A DNA stretch of 64,000 bases, from assembly GCF_003073045.1 (NCBI RefSeq), contig NC_037599.1:19844555-19908554 (forward strand). The letters are read 5' to 3'. The first letter of the stretch is position 1, and every line of letters begins with the position of its first letter. Origin of the DNA: Pomacea canaliculata (taxonomy: Eukaryota; Mollusca; Gastropoda; Architaenioglossa; Ampullariidae). This document shows, piece by piece, positions 24,901-36,500 of the stretch. Under the pieces are notes generated by a model. It had not been told where the DNA came from, did no database searches, and saw nothing but the letters and a program-made list of their open reading frames with translations. The position numbers and the translations under genes are program-made.

Positions 24901-27349
24901 TATAATTTTGTGACATGGATATGAAATGGATCCTTAATTTTTTTTGCAATTTAGCCCAGGAAGTTTTAGCTTAAATAACGACCCCCAGATGATAAAATAT
25001 CGTTGCAGAAGTGTTGTAATTTCTGAAAACGGCCGAAACCTTTTTTTCTGTTTCAACCATTAACCTCGCGACAAGTGGAAATTAGAAATGGATTCGGGAA
25101 GGAGAAAATATCTCAACACGTTTTGGCCTGGACACCTCGTTGAAGGGAAGGGTAAGAAGATCTCGAAGAACCTACCACGAGATAGAAGCATCAGACAATG
25201 GCGACCGGGATGAGGCGCCCTCTGCCGGAGAGATCAATCAGAGAGGATAACTGATCCCCAGCTCTTCAGACACCTGCTGGAGTTCCACGGTTCCAGAGAT
25301 CGGGATAAAGTCTTTTGTCAATGGCCTTTGCCTCCACCACGTCTGTTCGGCTCTCTCAACTCTCACTCAATCACTCGCTCATCCCGTTTCTAGTTCATTC
25401 ACTCTTTCCACGACACTTGCTTTAAGACGGACCCACAGAAATTACCGACATTACAAAATTAATATAGAAGGCTTTTAGCTTGCCTGGGCGCTGTGAAAGA
25501 CTCACAAAGGAAGAATAAATAATGAACGAGCGAATGACTAAGCGGAACGGCTGAGCCTGACAGTGAACACATGTAGTCGAGGCATTAAAGAACCACTCCG
25601 ACCACTTCGCGATCATTTCCAACGGATTCAAAGTCAGATGACGTCATCACAAAAGCAGATTGCTGAAAAGTGAGATAACATACAACACGCACGTACAAAC
25701 AGACACACAAAACAACAACAAACCAACGAAAGACGGTCTGACATAAAGCCAAATGTAAGGAAATCTCCAAATTATTAAATTATTTTATAACTTATTCTGA
25801 ATCGGGTGTTGTGGGTTCGTATTTCGGCTCCGACAAACAAATATCTGGATGTGAACGTTTGCAGGCAGACCGGCATGGTTTTCTCCGAATTCTTCCACAG
25901 TGGATGTGAATGATTATTAGGTGTTCTTAATGTGTATGAGCGCATTGTAGGATGAGGCGATATATAAATAAACAATTTTGTTAACATTATCTGATTGTGA
26001 CAGGTACACTAATAGCCAAACATCGTTGTTCGTGACAAGATTCGTTCATTGCAAGCACATCTTCAGTGTCCACATCACTCTGTGTTCATAACAACACATC
26101 TTCATTGTCCGCATCATTCTGTGTTCGTCACAGGGTATGTTCATCGTCTGCTTCCCCTACGCCGTGGTACAGGGCGGCTACTGGTCGCTGCTAGCCATGG
26201 TCCTGGTGGCCTACATCTGCTGCCACACAGGCAAGATCCTGGTGGAGTGCCTGTACGAGACCAACCCCATGGGCCGCCTCATCCGGGTACGCGCCAGCTA
26301 CGTGGACATTGCCGAGCACGTGTGGGGCCGGCGCTACGGGGGCCGCCTTGTCAACCTGGCGCAGATCATCGAGCTGCTCATGACCTGCATCCTCTACGTC
26401 CTGCTGTGCGGCGACCTCATCAAAGGCAGCTTCCCGGACTCACCGCTGGACCTGACCTCCTGGATCATGGTCAGCACCGTGCCGCTGTTGGCCTGCGCCT
26501 TCCTGACCTCGCTGCGGCGGGTGTCGTGGCTGAGCTTCTGGTGCACCATGGCGCACATGCTCATCAACGCCATCATCCTCATCTACTGCTTCACGCGCGC
26601 CGAGCACTGGCACTGGCGGGAGGTCAAGCTACGCGTGGATATCTGGACTCTGCCCATCGCTCTCGGCATCATCGTCTTCAGCTACACCTCCCAGATCTTC
26701 CTGCCCACGCTGGAGGGCAATCTCCTCGACCGCAACAAGTTCTCCTGTATGATGCACTGGACGCACCTGGCCGCTGCCGTCTTCAAAGCCCTGTTCTCCT
26801 ACATCGGGTTTCTGACCTGGGGTTTTCGGCACTACCGAAGTCATCACTAATAACCTGCCCACCCAGAGCTTCAAGATCGTCGTCAACCTCATCCTAGTGA
26901 CCAAAGCGCTGCTGTCCTACCCGCTGCCCTTTTTCGCCGCCGTGGAGCTGTTGCAGACTTCGCTCTTTCAAGGCAAGTCTCCAGAGGGCGCTCGCATCAC
27001 TCTCTTCCCTAGCTGCCTAGACAGTAACGGAGGGTTGAAGGTCTGGAGCCTGGCGCTGCGTCTCTGTCTCGTCCTCTTCACCATGGTGCTGGCTATTTTC
27101 ATCCCGCACTTCGCGATTCTCATGGGGCTGATCGGCAGCTTCACGGGAACCATGCTTTCCTTCGTTTGGCCTTGCTACTTCCACCTGCGGATCAAGTGGT
27201 ACACCATGAGTTGGTACGTCAAGGTGCTAGACGTCTCCATCATTCTCCTCGGCCTACTGTTTGGCAGCATCGGCATGTACTACTCTGCGCATGCGCTGTC
27301 TAGGGCTTTCAAAGGTCTTCCTCCTGATCCTATTCCGTCTCACGGCTGA
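21935..27349 (+). CDS. SLC32A1: Vesicular inhibitory amino acid transporter (VIAAT/VGAT)
   Basis: The protein loads GABA and glycine into synaptic vesicles using the proton gradient (SLC32, AAAP superfamily; UNC-47 orthologue) and marks inhibitory neurons. Coding exons are 21935-22243 and 26134-27349, joined in phase 0 through CAG/GTGAGT and CACAG/GGT. Exon 1 (103 residues) is the cytosolic N-terminus ending in the hallmark ISEWQAGWNVTNAIQ. Exon 2 encodes the transmembrane core, with GMFIVCFPYAVVQGGYW, AQIIELLMTCILYV, FSYTSQIFLPTLEGN, KALLSYPLPFFAAVE and PHFAILMGLIGS, giving about nine hydrophobic segments. Near residue 334 the frame breaks at a four-T run (26823-26826): one base must be lost to pass from LTWGF to TTEVITNNLP. 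Everything on both sides is well conserved, so a sequence error or recent lesion is more likely than an old pseudogene. With one base removed the product is 507 residues (human 525). Exon 2 is strongly GC-rich at third positions, unlike its surroundings. Confidence 0.95.
22290..22395. repeat. T/G-rich low-complexity tract in VIAAT intron
   Basis: Runs of ttgttgttg and (tttg)n end in a long T run, just inside the donor side of the 3.9-kb VIAAT intron. Confidence 0.7.
22478..22680 (+). repeat. Dispersed repeat of unknown type, copy A
   Basis: Two blocks match the sequence at 55495-55712: the first contains gcaacgtgtaca...ggcactgactgtcctctgag, the second catacgtgtctgtccc...cctgtaatg. The middle differs and holds a run of gcagacaa units here. 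No tRNA promoter, coding frame or terminal repeat is visible. It lies in the VIAAT intron. Confidence 0.6.
23811..23845. repeat. (AAT)n microsatellite
   Basis: A run of ataata/aataat units in the VIAAT intron. Confidence 0.85.
23988..24026. repeat. Poly-A followed by (CAA)n
   Basis: About 22 A residues run into caacaacaacaac. This could be the tail of a retroposed sequence on the plus strand, but nothing upstream was recognised. VIAAT intron. Confidence 0.7.
25215..25228 (-). promoter_or_regulatory. CTCF-like motif
   Basis: The plus-strand string gcgccctctgccgg differs at one position from the bilaterian CTCF core in reverse orientation (GCGCCCYCTGSTGG-like). It lies in the VIAAT intron about 0.9 kb before exon 2. 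A single motif match only. Confidence 0.3.
25795..25980 (+). mobile_element. SINE-like retroposon fragment
   Basis: A tRNA B-box-like gggttcgtatttcgg (about 25812-25826) is followed by tggttttctccgaattc and a tail gagcgcattg...gatatataaataaac, a diverged GCGCTATATAAAT-type retroposon tail. No clear A box or target duplication. It ends about 150 bp before VIAAT exon 2. Confidence 0.5.
26056..26133 (+). repeat. 39-bp tandem duplication ending at the VIAAT exon 2 acceptor
   Basis: Two imperfect 39-bp copies (26056-26094 and 26095-26133) both start cacatcttca and contain ctgtgttc. The second copy ends exactly in the cacag acceptor; the first ends in aacaa and has lost its AG. Confidence 0.7.
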
Positions 27350-27769
27350 GAAGGGACGCAGACGTTCTCATGACAACCGACCATATTTCAGAAAAAACAT
27401 TGTTTACTGAAGCAAGTTTTGCTGAAGCCTCATTTGGTTGCGCAAATGAACTGATTACACAACACGTTTGTATATCCGGAGTCCTTTATCTCTGCTAGTC
27501 ATGGATATCAAAATATGCTCAAACGTAATGTGTCATATCTCTAAGTTATTTGTCAGTCAGAACCATTCGCACATAGTCCCATGAAGCCAAATGAACTAAC
27601 AAAAAAGCTTATTTATTTATTTATTTCAAAAGATGAATGCGATTGTGCGATATGAGTGGAGGTGATATTACAAAGAATTCAACAAAAGCCACGCCTGCAG
27701 TCCGAACATCAAGTGTAACGGCATCACAGTACTCATCGTTTGTTGAAGGTTCACTACCCTGAGACATCC

Positions 27770-27775
27770 AATAAA
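27770..27775 (+). terminator. SLC32A1: AATAAA, candidate VIAAT polyadenylation signal
   Basis: First canonical AATAAA downstream of the VIAAT stop, about 420 nt away and followed by ttgttgtcag. Later signals (about 28147) are also possible. Confidence 0.4.
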
Positions 27776-30700
27776 ATCTGTTGTTGTCAGTTCCAGAAAA
27801 AGAGATTATAATCGACGATGTTTGAGTAAAAAAACCTTGTTGCACCAACGCTGGCAACCCCCTTTATATTTATATAGATATACTGGCAAATGATATACAC
27901 AACCTGAAACTTGTAACAGAGAATTGCGAATGCAGTTTATGGCTTGTTTCCATCACAATTATATATAACAAAAAGCAATAGTATTAGAAATAAAAATCGA
28001 TGTTTGAAGTACTTAACAGTGTTCCACAGTATTGTATTTTCCATGGTCACCATTATTTCTGCTTTAAAAAAAAACACAGTCGACGTATATTCAGTTGTCA
28101 TATATTAATACAAATCATCCACATAAATTTTAAGTTCCACATAAAAATAAAGTGATTTGTTCTATTCTCGTATTTATTCTTCCTTCAGAGTACGATTCTG
28201 AATAATTATATAATAAGTATTTATTACTCCAAGGTGCGCGCGAAGCTAAGAACTTTAATTATTTGCTGGAAATAGAGTGGAAGTCACAAAGTGAGATTCG
28301 GTCATCATCATTATCGACTGTACAAGACTCACGCAATAAGGTAAGTAAAACTGCACTTTAGGAAGGCTGTACCTAACTTAAACCGTTACAAAACAATCTT
28401 TATCAGATGGTTCATTAAAGCAGCTTATCAGCGGCACACAACTACACGCCCCTACTCCCTCTGTACTATATCCTCTCAGTTCTACTCCCCTCTGTTAAAT
28501 GAGATACCTCTGTATTAGCACCTACCATTAATTCGGCTTCTCTGTATCCGATGTCGACATAGGGCGCACCTCGGGTAACACATTTGTACCATGAATTAAT
28601 ACAATTGTTATACTTAGAGATTACATTAATGACTCAAAAGACTTTCTGCCAAAGGTCTAAAGTTGAAAATTACTGATTAATGCAGTACACAGATTGAATC
28701 TCCCATTTGTATGTAAGATGCATTTCTTCTTTTAATATATTTCAACCAAAGTGTTTTTTTTTTTTTTGACAACTCGTCAGGAAGTCAAATATCTCTTAAC
28801 ATGGACGGTGGGGAAGAAAAAACATGAGCACCAGACAAGAATGAAGCCAAGAACGAGCCCTGACTGGCAAACAAGGCCATGAAGTAGGGAAACTCCCACA
28901 AGGGAGGTGATTAGAGACAGTTTGTTAAGTTGCCTCCCTTGGCTGTCGGGATGGTTGCTGCCCCTGTAGTGTTTGCCTAATCATACCAGAAAAAAATTCT
29001 CCCTGGTGGATTATCATGTTGGAACATGACTTTAGACAACAGTTGAGATCAAAATCGAACTAGCCGCCTGATCGTGATTTTTGCATAGGGAGAAAAATCC
29101 GCTTACGATAAAACTTTTTTTTTTCTCTACAAATGCTGGAAGGAATGCATTCGTGCTTCCCTTTGGTCTTTACCTGAGTTCAGCTGGCAAGGGAATGGCT
29201 TATTTGTTCAGAATCTCTCATCATGACATAGCAAATACTAGAAGAGTAGGCCTGCCGGTCAGTTATGACACTAATCTCAGTTTTACCTCCGATAACGGAC
29301 AAGATTTCAAATCATGGGGAAAGAAAAGCGAAGATCAGTTTCCATCTCTCAAGGCGTCCTATGATTTTTTTATAAGGTTAAGCAAGCTTGCTATTTACTT
29401 AAGTCTACTTTTTGAAGTCTTTGTTTTTGTTTTTTAGTTATAAAATCTTGGTCATGCATCTCTCCTGACTCCTCCACAAGATGCAGGCACCTTTATCTTT
29501 ACCTGAATAGAATGCAAACCCACAGCATACAGTTATGGCACAAAGAATGAGAGTTCCCAAGTGTCACTCAGGAGTACAACTGAACAGAACATTTATTTTA
29601 TCCTGCCCTCCACACCTTCCAAGAAAAAAAAAAGCAGTGAATACATAATTTACAAAAGATTCTGCAGTAGAAAAAGGGTTGGTGTAGTTACTACACATAG
29701 CTCTACCTTGAAACTGTCCTAATGCCATGTACCCAGATAATGAGTTGTTTAAATCATGATTATGTTTATATGATCATTTTAAAATGTAATTTTAGTTGGT
29801 TTTTCTTTAATGTTTTAGCATGTGACTGCTTGCTTTTTTCACTGCAGTGATGGAGAATGATAAGACAAGCTAAAAAGCAACTGTGCTATGACACAACAGC
29901 AATATATATGTCTAAAATGTATGATTAGATCCTTTGCAATCAGCACAGAAGTGCTTCATATACCCAAATAATGCTTGTATAATTATTTCTGTGACCTTGG
30001 AGAAACATATGAAGCTATATACAAATCATGCCACGCTAAGTACACAGCAAAGATATACATTACAATTAAGCTCGAATGTCTTGGCAAAAAATCACATAAT
30101 TTAAATAAACTCATCATATTAGGCCATGTCTTATTGCCGTGTCTGAGAATCCAGAATTACAAATGACAGCCAGTGAATGTGAAATACCACTGAATGCTAA
30201 CACTACAAATCTGTATTTAAAAGAAAATGAAATAAAATAGTGCACATCAACATGCATGCACATATTAGTGCATTCAAACATGAAAGTGCATGCACACATG
30301 GACCTTCCATTTCTCATCATTCACACAATCTTACAATAAATGCTGATAATATATTTTTTGGTAAATTTACGAACACTGATCAAAAGTTTTTTGCTCTTTG
30401 TGAGCAATTACAGGACTATAGCCTGCATAGCACATTTAAGGTACACACCTGCTTGGTCTGGTTTTATTTTTTTACAGCTGTACATGCCATTAAATGATAT
30501 TTTCTATAAGTAAAAAAATATGTTAATAAGCATCTTAAGAAATTATTTTATCTTGTATTTGCACTACTTGAGATTGCTCTCTCTTTCTCACAAACACACA
30601 AACACATACCTCAGTGAGTGACATTTCTGTGAACACCAACAGTTTGATGGGTACTCATCAGTAACTGTTATCTGCATATGAGTGCTTATATTCATGGACG

Positions 30701-33542
30701 GCTGCAATGTACCATGGGCTTACATTTGGTTAGCGAACTTGATGGTTAGCTTAAACCAAAAGGCAAAAAACAACCAATTTATAAGCCACTGAATAGATTA
30801 AGATACCTGACTAGCGTAGTGGGAATTCTCCCCTCACCCAAAATAATGTGTTTTTGCTTACATATCATTTGACCAAAACACAAAACCAGGAAGCCTACAA
30901 CTAAAATGAAAAACATTAAAAAAGATTTTTAAAAAAATATTAACGAAGTGCAGAAAGTCAATTCTATTCATTCTGACTAAATTATTCACCTCACACAAGT
31001 ACTGGACGACAAAGATATTTATTCACTTTCATTCAGAAACATTAATTCAATAAAAAAAATAGTATGCACCAAACAGTTCTACACCATTATATATCTATTC
31101 AGTTTGTTTTTATAGGCCTAGAAAAATTCTGTCATGGTTTCTTATGTATTGAAGCTAAATAAATCGCCATCTCCGCCTTATTTACCCTACATGTGTGAAA
31201 GTTATCGAAAGTCCTAAATTACCAGTAAAATGATATGGGAAAGCCTAGCCTGAGTCTATGAATACTGCATGGGTTTTAGCTGTTGTCTGTGGTTAGCAAA
31301 TTTTTCAGCTTGGGTAGGGAAATGGGTTAGGTAAACATGTTTCATGAATACCAGTCTAAAAGTCTTAACCTAAGATCTATACAAATGCAGAGGAGCATGA
31401 TTCAGATATCAGGAGAAGCTGCTTACTTTAAGCTTCAGACAAGGAATACTGGTTTGAGATTTTATTTGATCTGTAACACTTGAAGACTTTTCTTCTTTTA
31501 TTATTTTTTTTACATCAATTTGAGCAAAAAGATGATTCTACAGCCAACTCTCACTTGCTTATGTCACAAGATTTAAAGCTTTAACAGATGTTTTTCTAAT
31601 TACTAGTATAAACGTAATAATTTATCAAAATTAAATCTGGCAAGATTTTGTGTTTTTACTATGTACAAGACAACAAACTCACTTATGCATACTCAAAGCA
31701 TTTACTTGATTTTACTTAGAAACTGCTACATGGTCCCAACCCATTTTTTATTTTAGTTATTTAATTCTGTCTTAAAAAGAAAAATTCTTCAAAACACTAT
31801 GTACCAGATTATGCTGAAGAAGTGATTCAATGAAAATGAAAAAACTATATACAAGAAACTTCAATTTTTTACTCATAATTGTTTTTACTACATCTTTATT
31901 TAAACCTTTCTCATCCGTGGCTGAAAGAAATATTAAAATATAAATGCTGCAGAACTAATACTGTTTTGTTATTCTAGAACACACTACAAAAGCACTGTTC
32001 TCAAAACTTTTGAAAATAAATACAGTCTGACACATCACTTAAAGTAATTATAGATTCTTTCTCTTGCAATCTTCATGTTAAGAAAATGTAGCATGCGCTC
32101 TGGCAGATGCTAGGGACTAAAATGCCAGTTTTATATAGGGCTGCTAGAATTATCAATGCTAGAAGACAATATCTATATGCTATGTATGGTGTGGTAGTTA
32201 ATTTCACAGTGTTCTTGTTCTACCCTTATTAGTATTTGTCAATGACCGTAGACTTCTACTACTATTCCTCTGCCTTTTATCCACTTTTAAAAAAATATGC
32301 AAATCTTGTAATGTTCTACCCACCAACCATTTGACCACACAGCTTGATACTTGTTCACTTTGTGACATTTTCTTTTGCTGAAATCAGGCAGGTTTGGTGG
32401 CATATTCTACATCTCCAAGAATGTAAATATACTCATTCTAAGAAAACAAATAAAAGAAAGTGTCCAAAACTAGGCCATTAGTTCATAAATGCAGCCTCTG
32501 ATTTTCTCTCTGGATTGTTTTTATGAGCATATGCATTCTGTCACACACACGTGCATGCAACCTGTGATTGTGTGCACCCATGTTCATGCACATACTTTGT
32601 ATGTCTCTATATTGGCGTGTATATTTGCACGCTTGTGTATGTGTGTATGATAGAAAGAGAAATTTCAGTGGTTCTTTTTTTCGATCTGAGTACACGGTTG
32701 CATATATATATATACACTTAAATTTATCAGCAGGTAAATTTTATCACAACCACATTTTCTTCTGCTGACTTTTATTTCTTATTTAGCTGGTCATTGTTTG
32801 ATGAGCTCATTATGGTGACAAACCATCAGAAAATAAAAGTACATCAAATACCAATCGTCAGTGCAAGTATTTGTAGCCTTAAAGGACCAGTTTTAAAATT
32901 ATGCACAAAAGTGAATATGTCTTCACATGCCAGATGCAAAATAAATAATTATCAAAGGCAGTTTTTTTCCCCATTGATATCACAGTTAGCGCCTAATAAA
33001 ACTGTCAGATTTGTCAAATGGGAGAACAAGGTGGAATAAATCATCAGCAACAAATCTGCTGAGTAAAACTAAGGACTGATCTAAATTACTGTCTGTCTCA
33101 TTAGTTTTTATCATCAACCTTCTGTCTATATTTATAATTAAACATAAGTAAATTTTTAGTCTGTTTTACTTATGTCTTCATTGAGGCTTAAATCTGTGTC
33201 TTTGCTTCCTTTTTTGGTATGCTTTTAATTTTAACTTTTTTTTTCTTAGTTATATTATTTAGCCAGTTTCTGAAACACTGATGTAAAACACCTTCCTTTC
33301 AGCCTTCAAAATTACCACTGCACAGCCTCAAAAGCAAACGTGCACAAACCAGTGTCAACAAAAAAGATAGTCACTTTAGTGTACAGTGACCATTGCAACA
33401 GCAGACTTCCACCAATGAAAGATCAGTGCTGACTGCCCAGGTGGAAGTAGCACACAGACTCCACAGGAGGTGCACAGCCCACAGCACCTGGCTGTTGGAT
33501 ATGAGAGCCGATTCCAATGTACTGTGGACGAGTCTGTCCTAG
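27776..33542. other. AT-rich intergenic region and MAPK15 3' flank
   Basis: The convergent interval between VIAAT (+) and MAPK15 (-). No coding exon, SINE head or long repeat is recognised. The longest open frame (29081-29437, +) has no family signature. The right-hand part must include the MAPK15 3'UTR, whose end is not placed: minus-strand AATAAA/ATTAAA strings occur at about 33224 and 32771, among others. Confidence 0.45.
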
Positions 33543-36500
33543 TCAGGACTTCTGGCCTTGAATGGCTGCCAAGCCTGTGGAGGTGATTGTGCCATATGCT
33601 TGGGAGTAGCTGCCAAAGATGGCCTTAGGAGCACCAGTGGAAGGATTATTGATGGCGTTGCTGAACTGTTTGCGACCATACACTGGTTTGGCTCGAGGAA
33701 TGCCAGCAGATATTGGTCTCTGTCCTGGTACCTGTCATAAGACCCACAAGTTTTTGTCTCCCTAACACATCAATAAAACATGATTTTAATGACAAAATAA
33801 TAAATTTTTATCTTCTCTGATCAAAATGAAGGGTTTAAAGTTTTTGGTAGTCATTGGTAATATTTAAAACAATATTCTTTTTTAAATGAATATAACAGTA
33901 ATTTATCTCTTGAAAATGCCTAGTCCTTCTCTTTATTTAAAAAAAAACTAACATTACAATTTACCATGTATAATCACTATCGAAATCTTCCTTGGTGGAC
34001 AAAGCTTTGAAAGTTTAAAGGTAAAAGTATGCAAAAAATAAATAATTTGAATAAAAGGCAACAAGCTCATTTTAATAATGAAAATTCTTAATAGCAAATA
34101 TAATTTAAAGCACTTTTATTTACTATTCCATTTTTACCTATCTGTATTCCATGTGCTATTTATATTTCAACCAAGAAAAGTCTTTCTTTTCTACTTGTAC
34201 TACACTGGCCACTACAACCCCTTCAAGTTTTAATTTTTCTCCTTGATAATACTGTGCCTGTGATGCCTATTGTTTATATGTGACTTAGGACAAAAAGCTA
34301 AAAATCTATTAACACTAAGTTTATGAGAATGTAAATGAAAATCAAGAGGGGTAAGAAAGGATCAAAGCTAAATTCTCTTTAAGAAATGAATGTAGTGCAT
34401 AATCAAAAGTACTGTATCACTCACTCCTCAGTTCTTCATCCATGCACTACTTTTGTCACGGTGTTATCTGTTTACTGACACTTATGTTTATTGTGTGGTG
34501 GACTGTTGGTTTGTTTGTAGTCTCTTATGTGCAGCACCTTAGGCTTATATCCACACATGGAAATGCACTTTACAAATCCAATCATCATCATCATTCACTT
34601 GTTTGTACTTACCATCCTTGAGCTTGAGACCATTAGTCCTGTCTTATCGTCACGCAAGATGGTGGGATGCTGAGCTCGTTGGAGTCCAGAGATTGGGCGA
34701 CCTTGACCTCTTATTGCAGCTGGGGCAGATGTCTGCCGATTCTTTTGAAATATAAAGCACAATATTGTAACAAAGATCTTATCTTAATTTTTTAATAAAC
34801 TAAAGAACAAAATCTTGAGGTATTAATAACCAAAGTTGCATTTCTGAATTTATTGCATAGGTTTAGGTGAAATTATTTAAATATTTCAACCAGAACAAGT
34901 CAGGAAAGCAAAGAAATTGCCCTGTTGGTAATGTAAAAATCTTTGAGAACAAGGAAAAATTAGTCCAGCATCAGGCAAGTATTTCAGTAACATTAAATAT
35001 ACATACCACAGCACCAGCCTGTATAGAAGCCTCCATGTTCTCGTGGCTTCGCTGTCGAACTGGTGGCTTCTGAGGTCGAGATGGCCCATAAGTGGGTGGA
35101 CCCTCGTGAGTTGTACGCCCAAATGCTGTAATCAAAAAGAATGGATAAAACTGTACTTGTATGCTTGTGAGAAGAAAACAAGATGAGGGTAAGCATGTGA
35201 TATGGTGTTGGGCATAAGCTGCTTCAAGTTCCATAAAGTAAGAAAAGCACAGATGAGTGGTGTTTATAGCAGTAATGGGAGTTTTGAAAAAAGATTAAAA
35301 GGGACACAAGAGACAGTGAGAGGGAGTGGGTGGGGGAAGAGAATGGCCATTACATCTAATTGTGACTGTGATGCATTCTTACCTGCAAATGAAGACTGGT
35401 GATGCTGCTTTAAAGGAAATTCCTGGTACTGGCTGACATGGTCTGCAGAATTCTTAGCAGGTACCTCAGCAACCCCTTGACTTAACAGTGATGAAGCATT
35501 TTCTTTTGGTGCATGTTCCATCACTTGAGTTTCTTCATGCTCTTCTGCATGGGCATGTGCAGCAGCAACCCTGGCCTCCTCTCTTCTCCTCCGCCTTCGT
35601 TCTGCCTTCTTCTGCATAATCATCTGAAGAACACAACACAACCTAATAACAGGCTATGAAAATCATGCAGTGTGTCTAACCAGAGACGAAAGAAGCAAAC
35701 TTCCTTTCTATTGTCTATGGTTGAACACAGAGACAATACCTGAACCACCAATTATAACCTGATATTACTGTAACAGTAATTATAGAGTTGGAGTTGTAAA
35801 ATGTTTTATCCAATAATAATGTAATGGATTAGTTTAATTATCTTGCTGTAATTTATTTTGCCATCTGCTGACAATGTGCTTCCCTTTACTGAGAAAATTC
35901 TTTTGCAGTCCAGTGGAACTCTGAACATTAATTCTTTATTGTATGGGAGAATGTGCCAACCTTGACGCAGGGACCAATGTCTAAGCATTATTATGTAACA
36001 CTAAAATAACTCACCTCATATAGCTTGCTGCGGTACTGATCTACTGTAAGCTGAATGTCATCACTTAAGGGAGGAACCACATCAAAATGTAAAGATATTT
36101 CCTCAACTGGGTTGTGAAATCTGTCATATTACAAAGGCAATAATTACTGTTAAATTAAATATCAATGATGTAGTGCAGTCGATATTGTAAAATCATTCTG
36201 AAGTATGTTAAAAACAGATTTCAAGGATGAATTGTGTCCTTAAAGGAATGGTTACAAAAAAAACTTTCTTGCATGTGCATGTATAAGCAGATACAAATGA
36301 TAAGTTCAAATGAGTTCAAATTCCAACAATGACCCACAGTTCCTCTTCATCGCTGACATCACACAGCACAACACAGCCTTATCACCGCCGTTACAGCCTT
36401 TGCTAAACCTTTAAACAAACAAAGTATGAAACATCAAACTAACCTACTGACAAAGGAATGCTTAAGTGCTTCTTCTGCAGTTATTCGCTTGTCAGGGTTG

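Noticed and set aside
26049-26897. 282-residue plus-strand open frame overlapping VIAAT
   Set aside because: It is an overlapping frame of the GC-rich VIAAT exon, rich in Arg/Pro/His, with no conserved motif.
26629-26904. Minus-strand open frame under VIAAT
   Set aside because: A GC-bias shadow of the real exon on the other strand.
29081-29437. 118-residue plus-strand open frame
   Set aside because: No family match recognised, begins beside a T run and lacks splice or promoter support.
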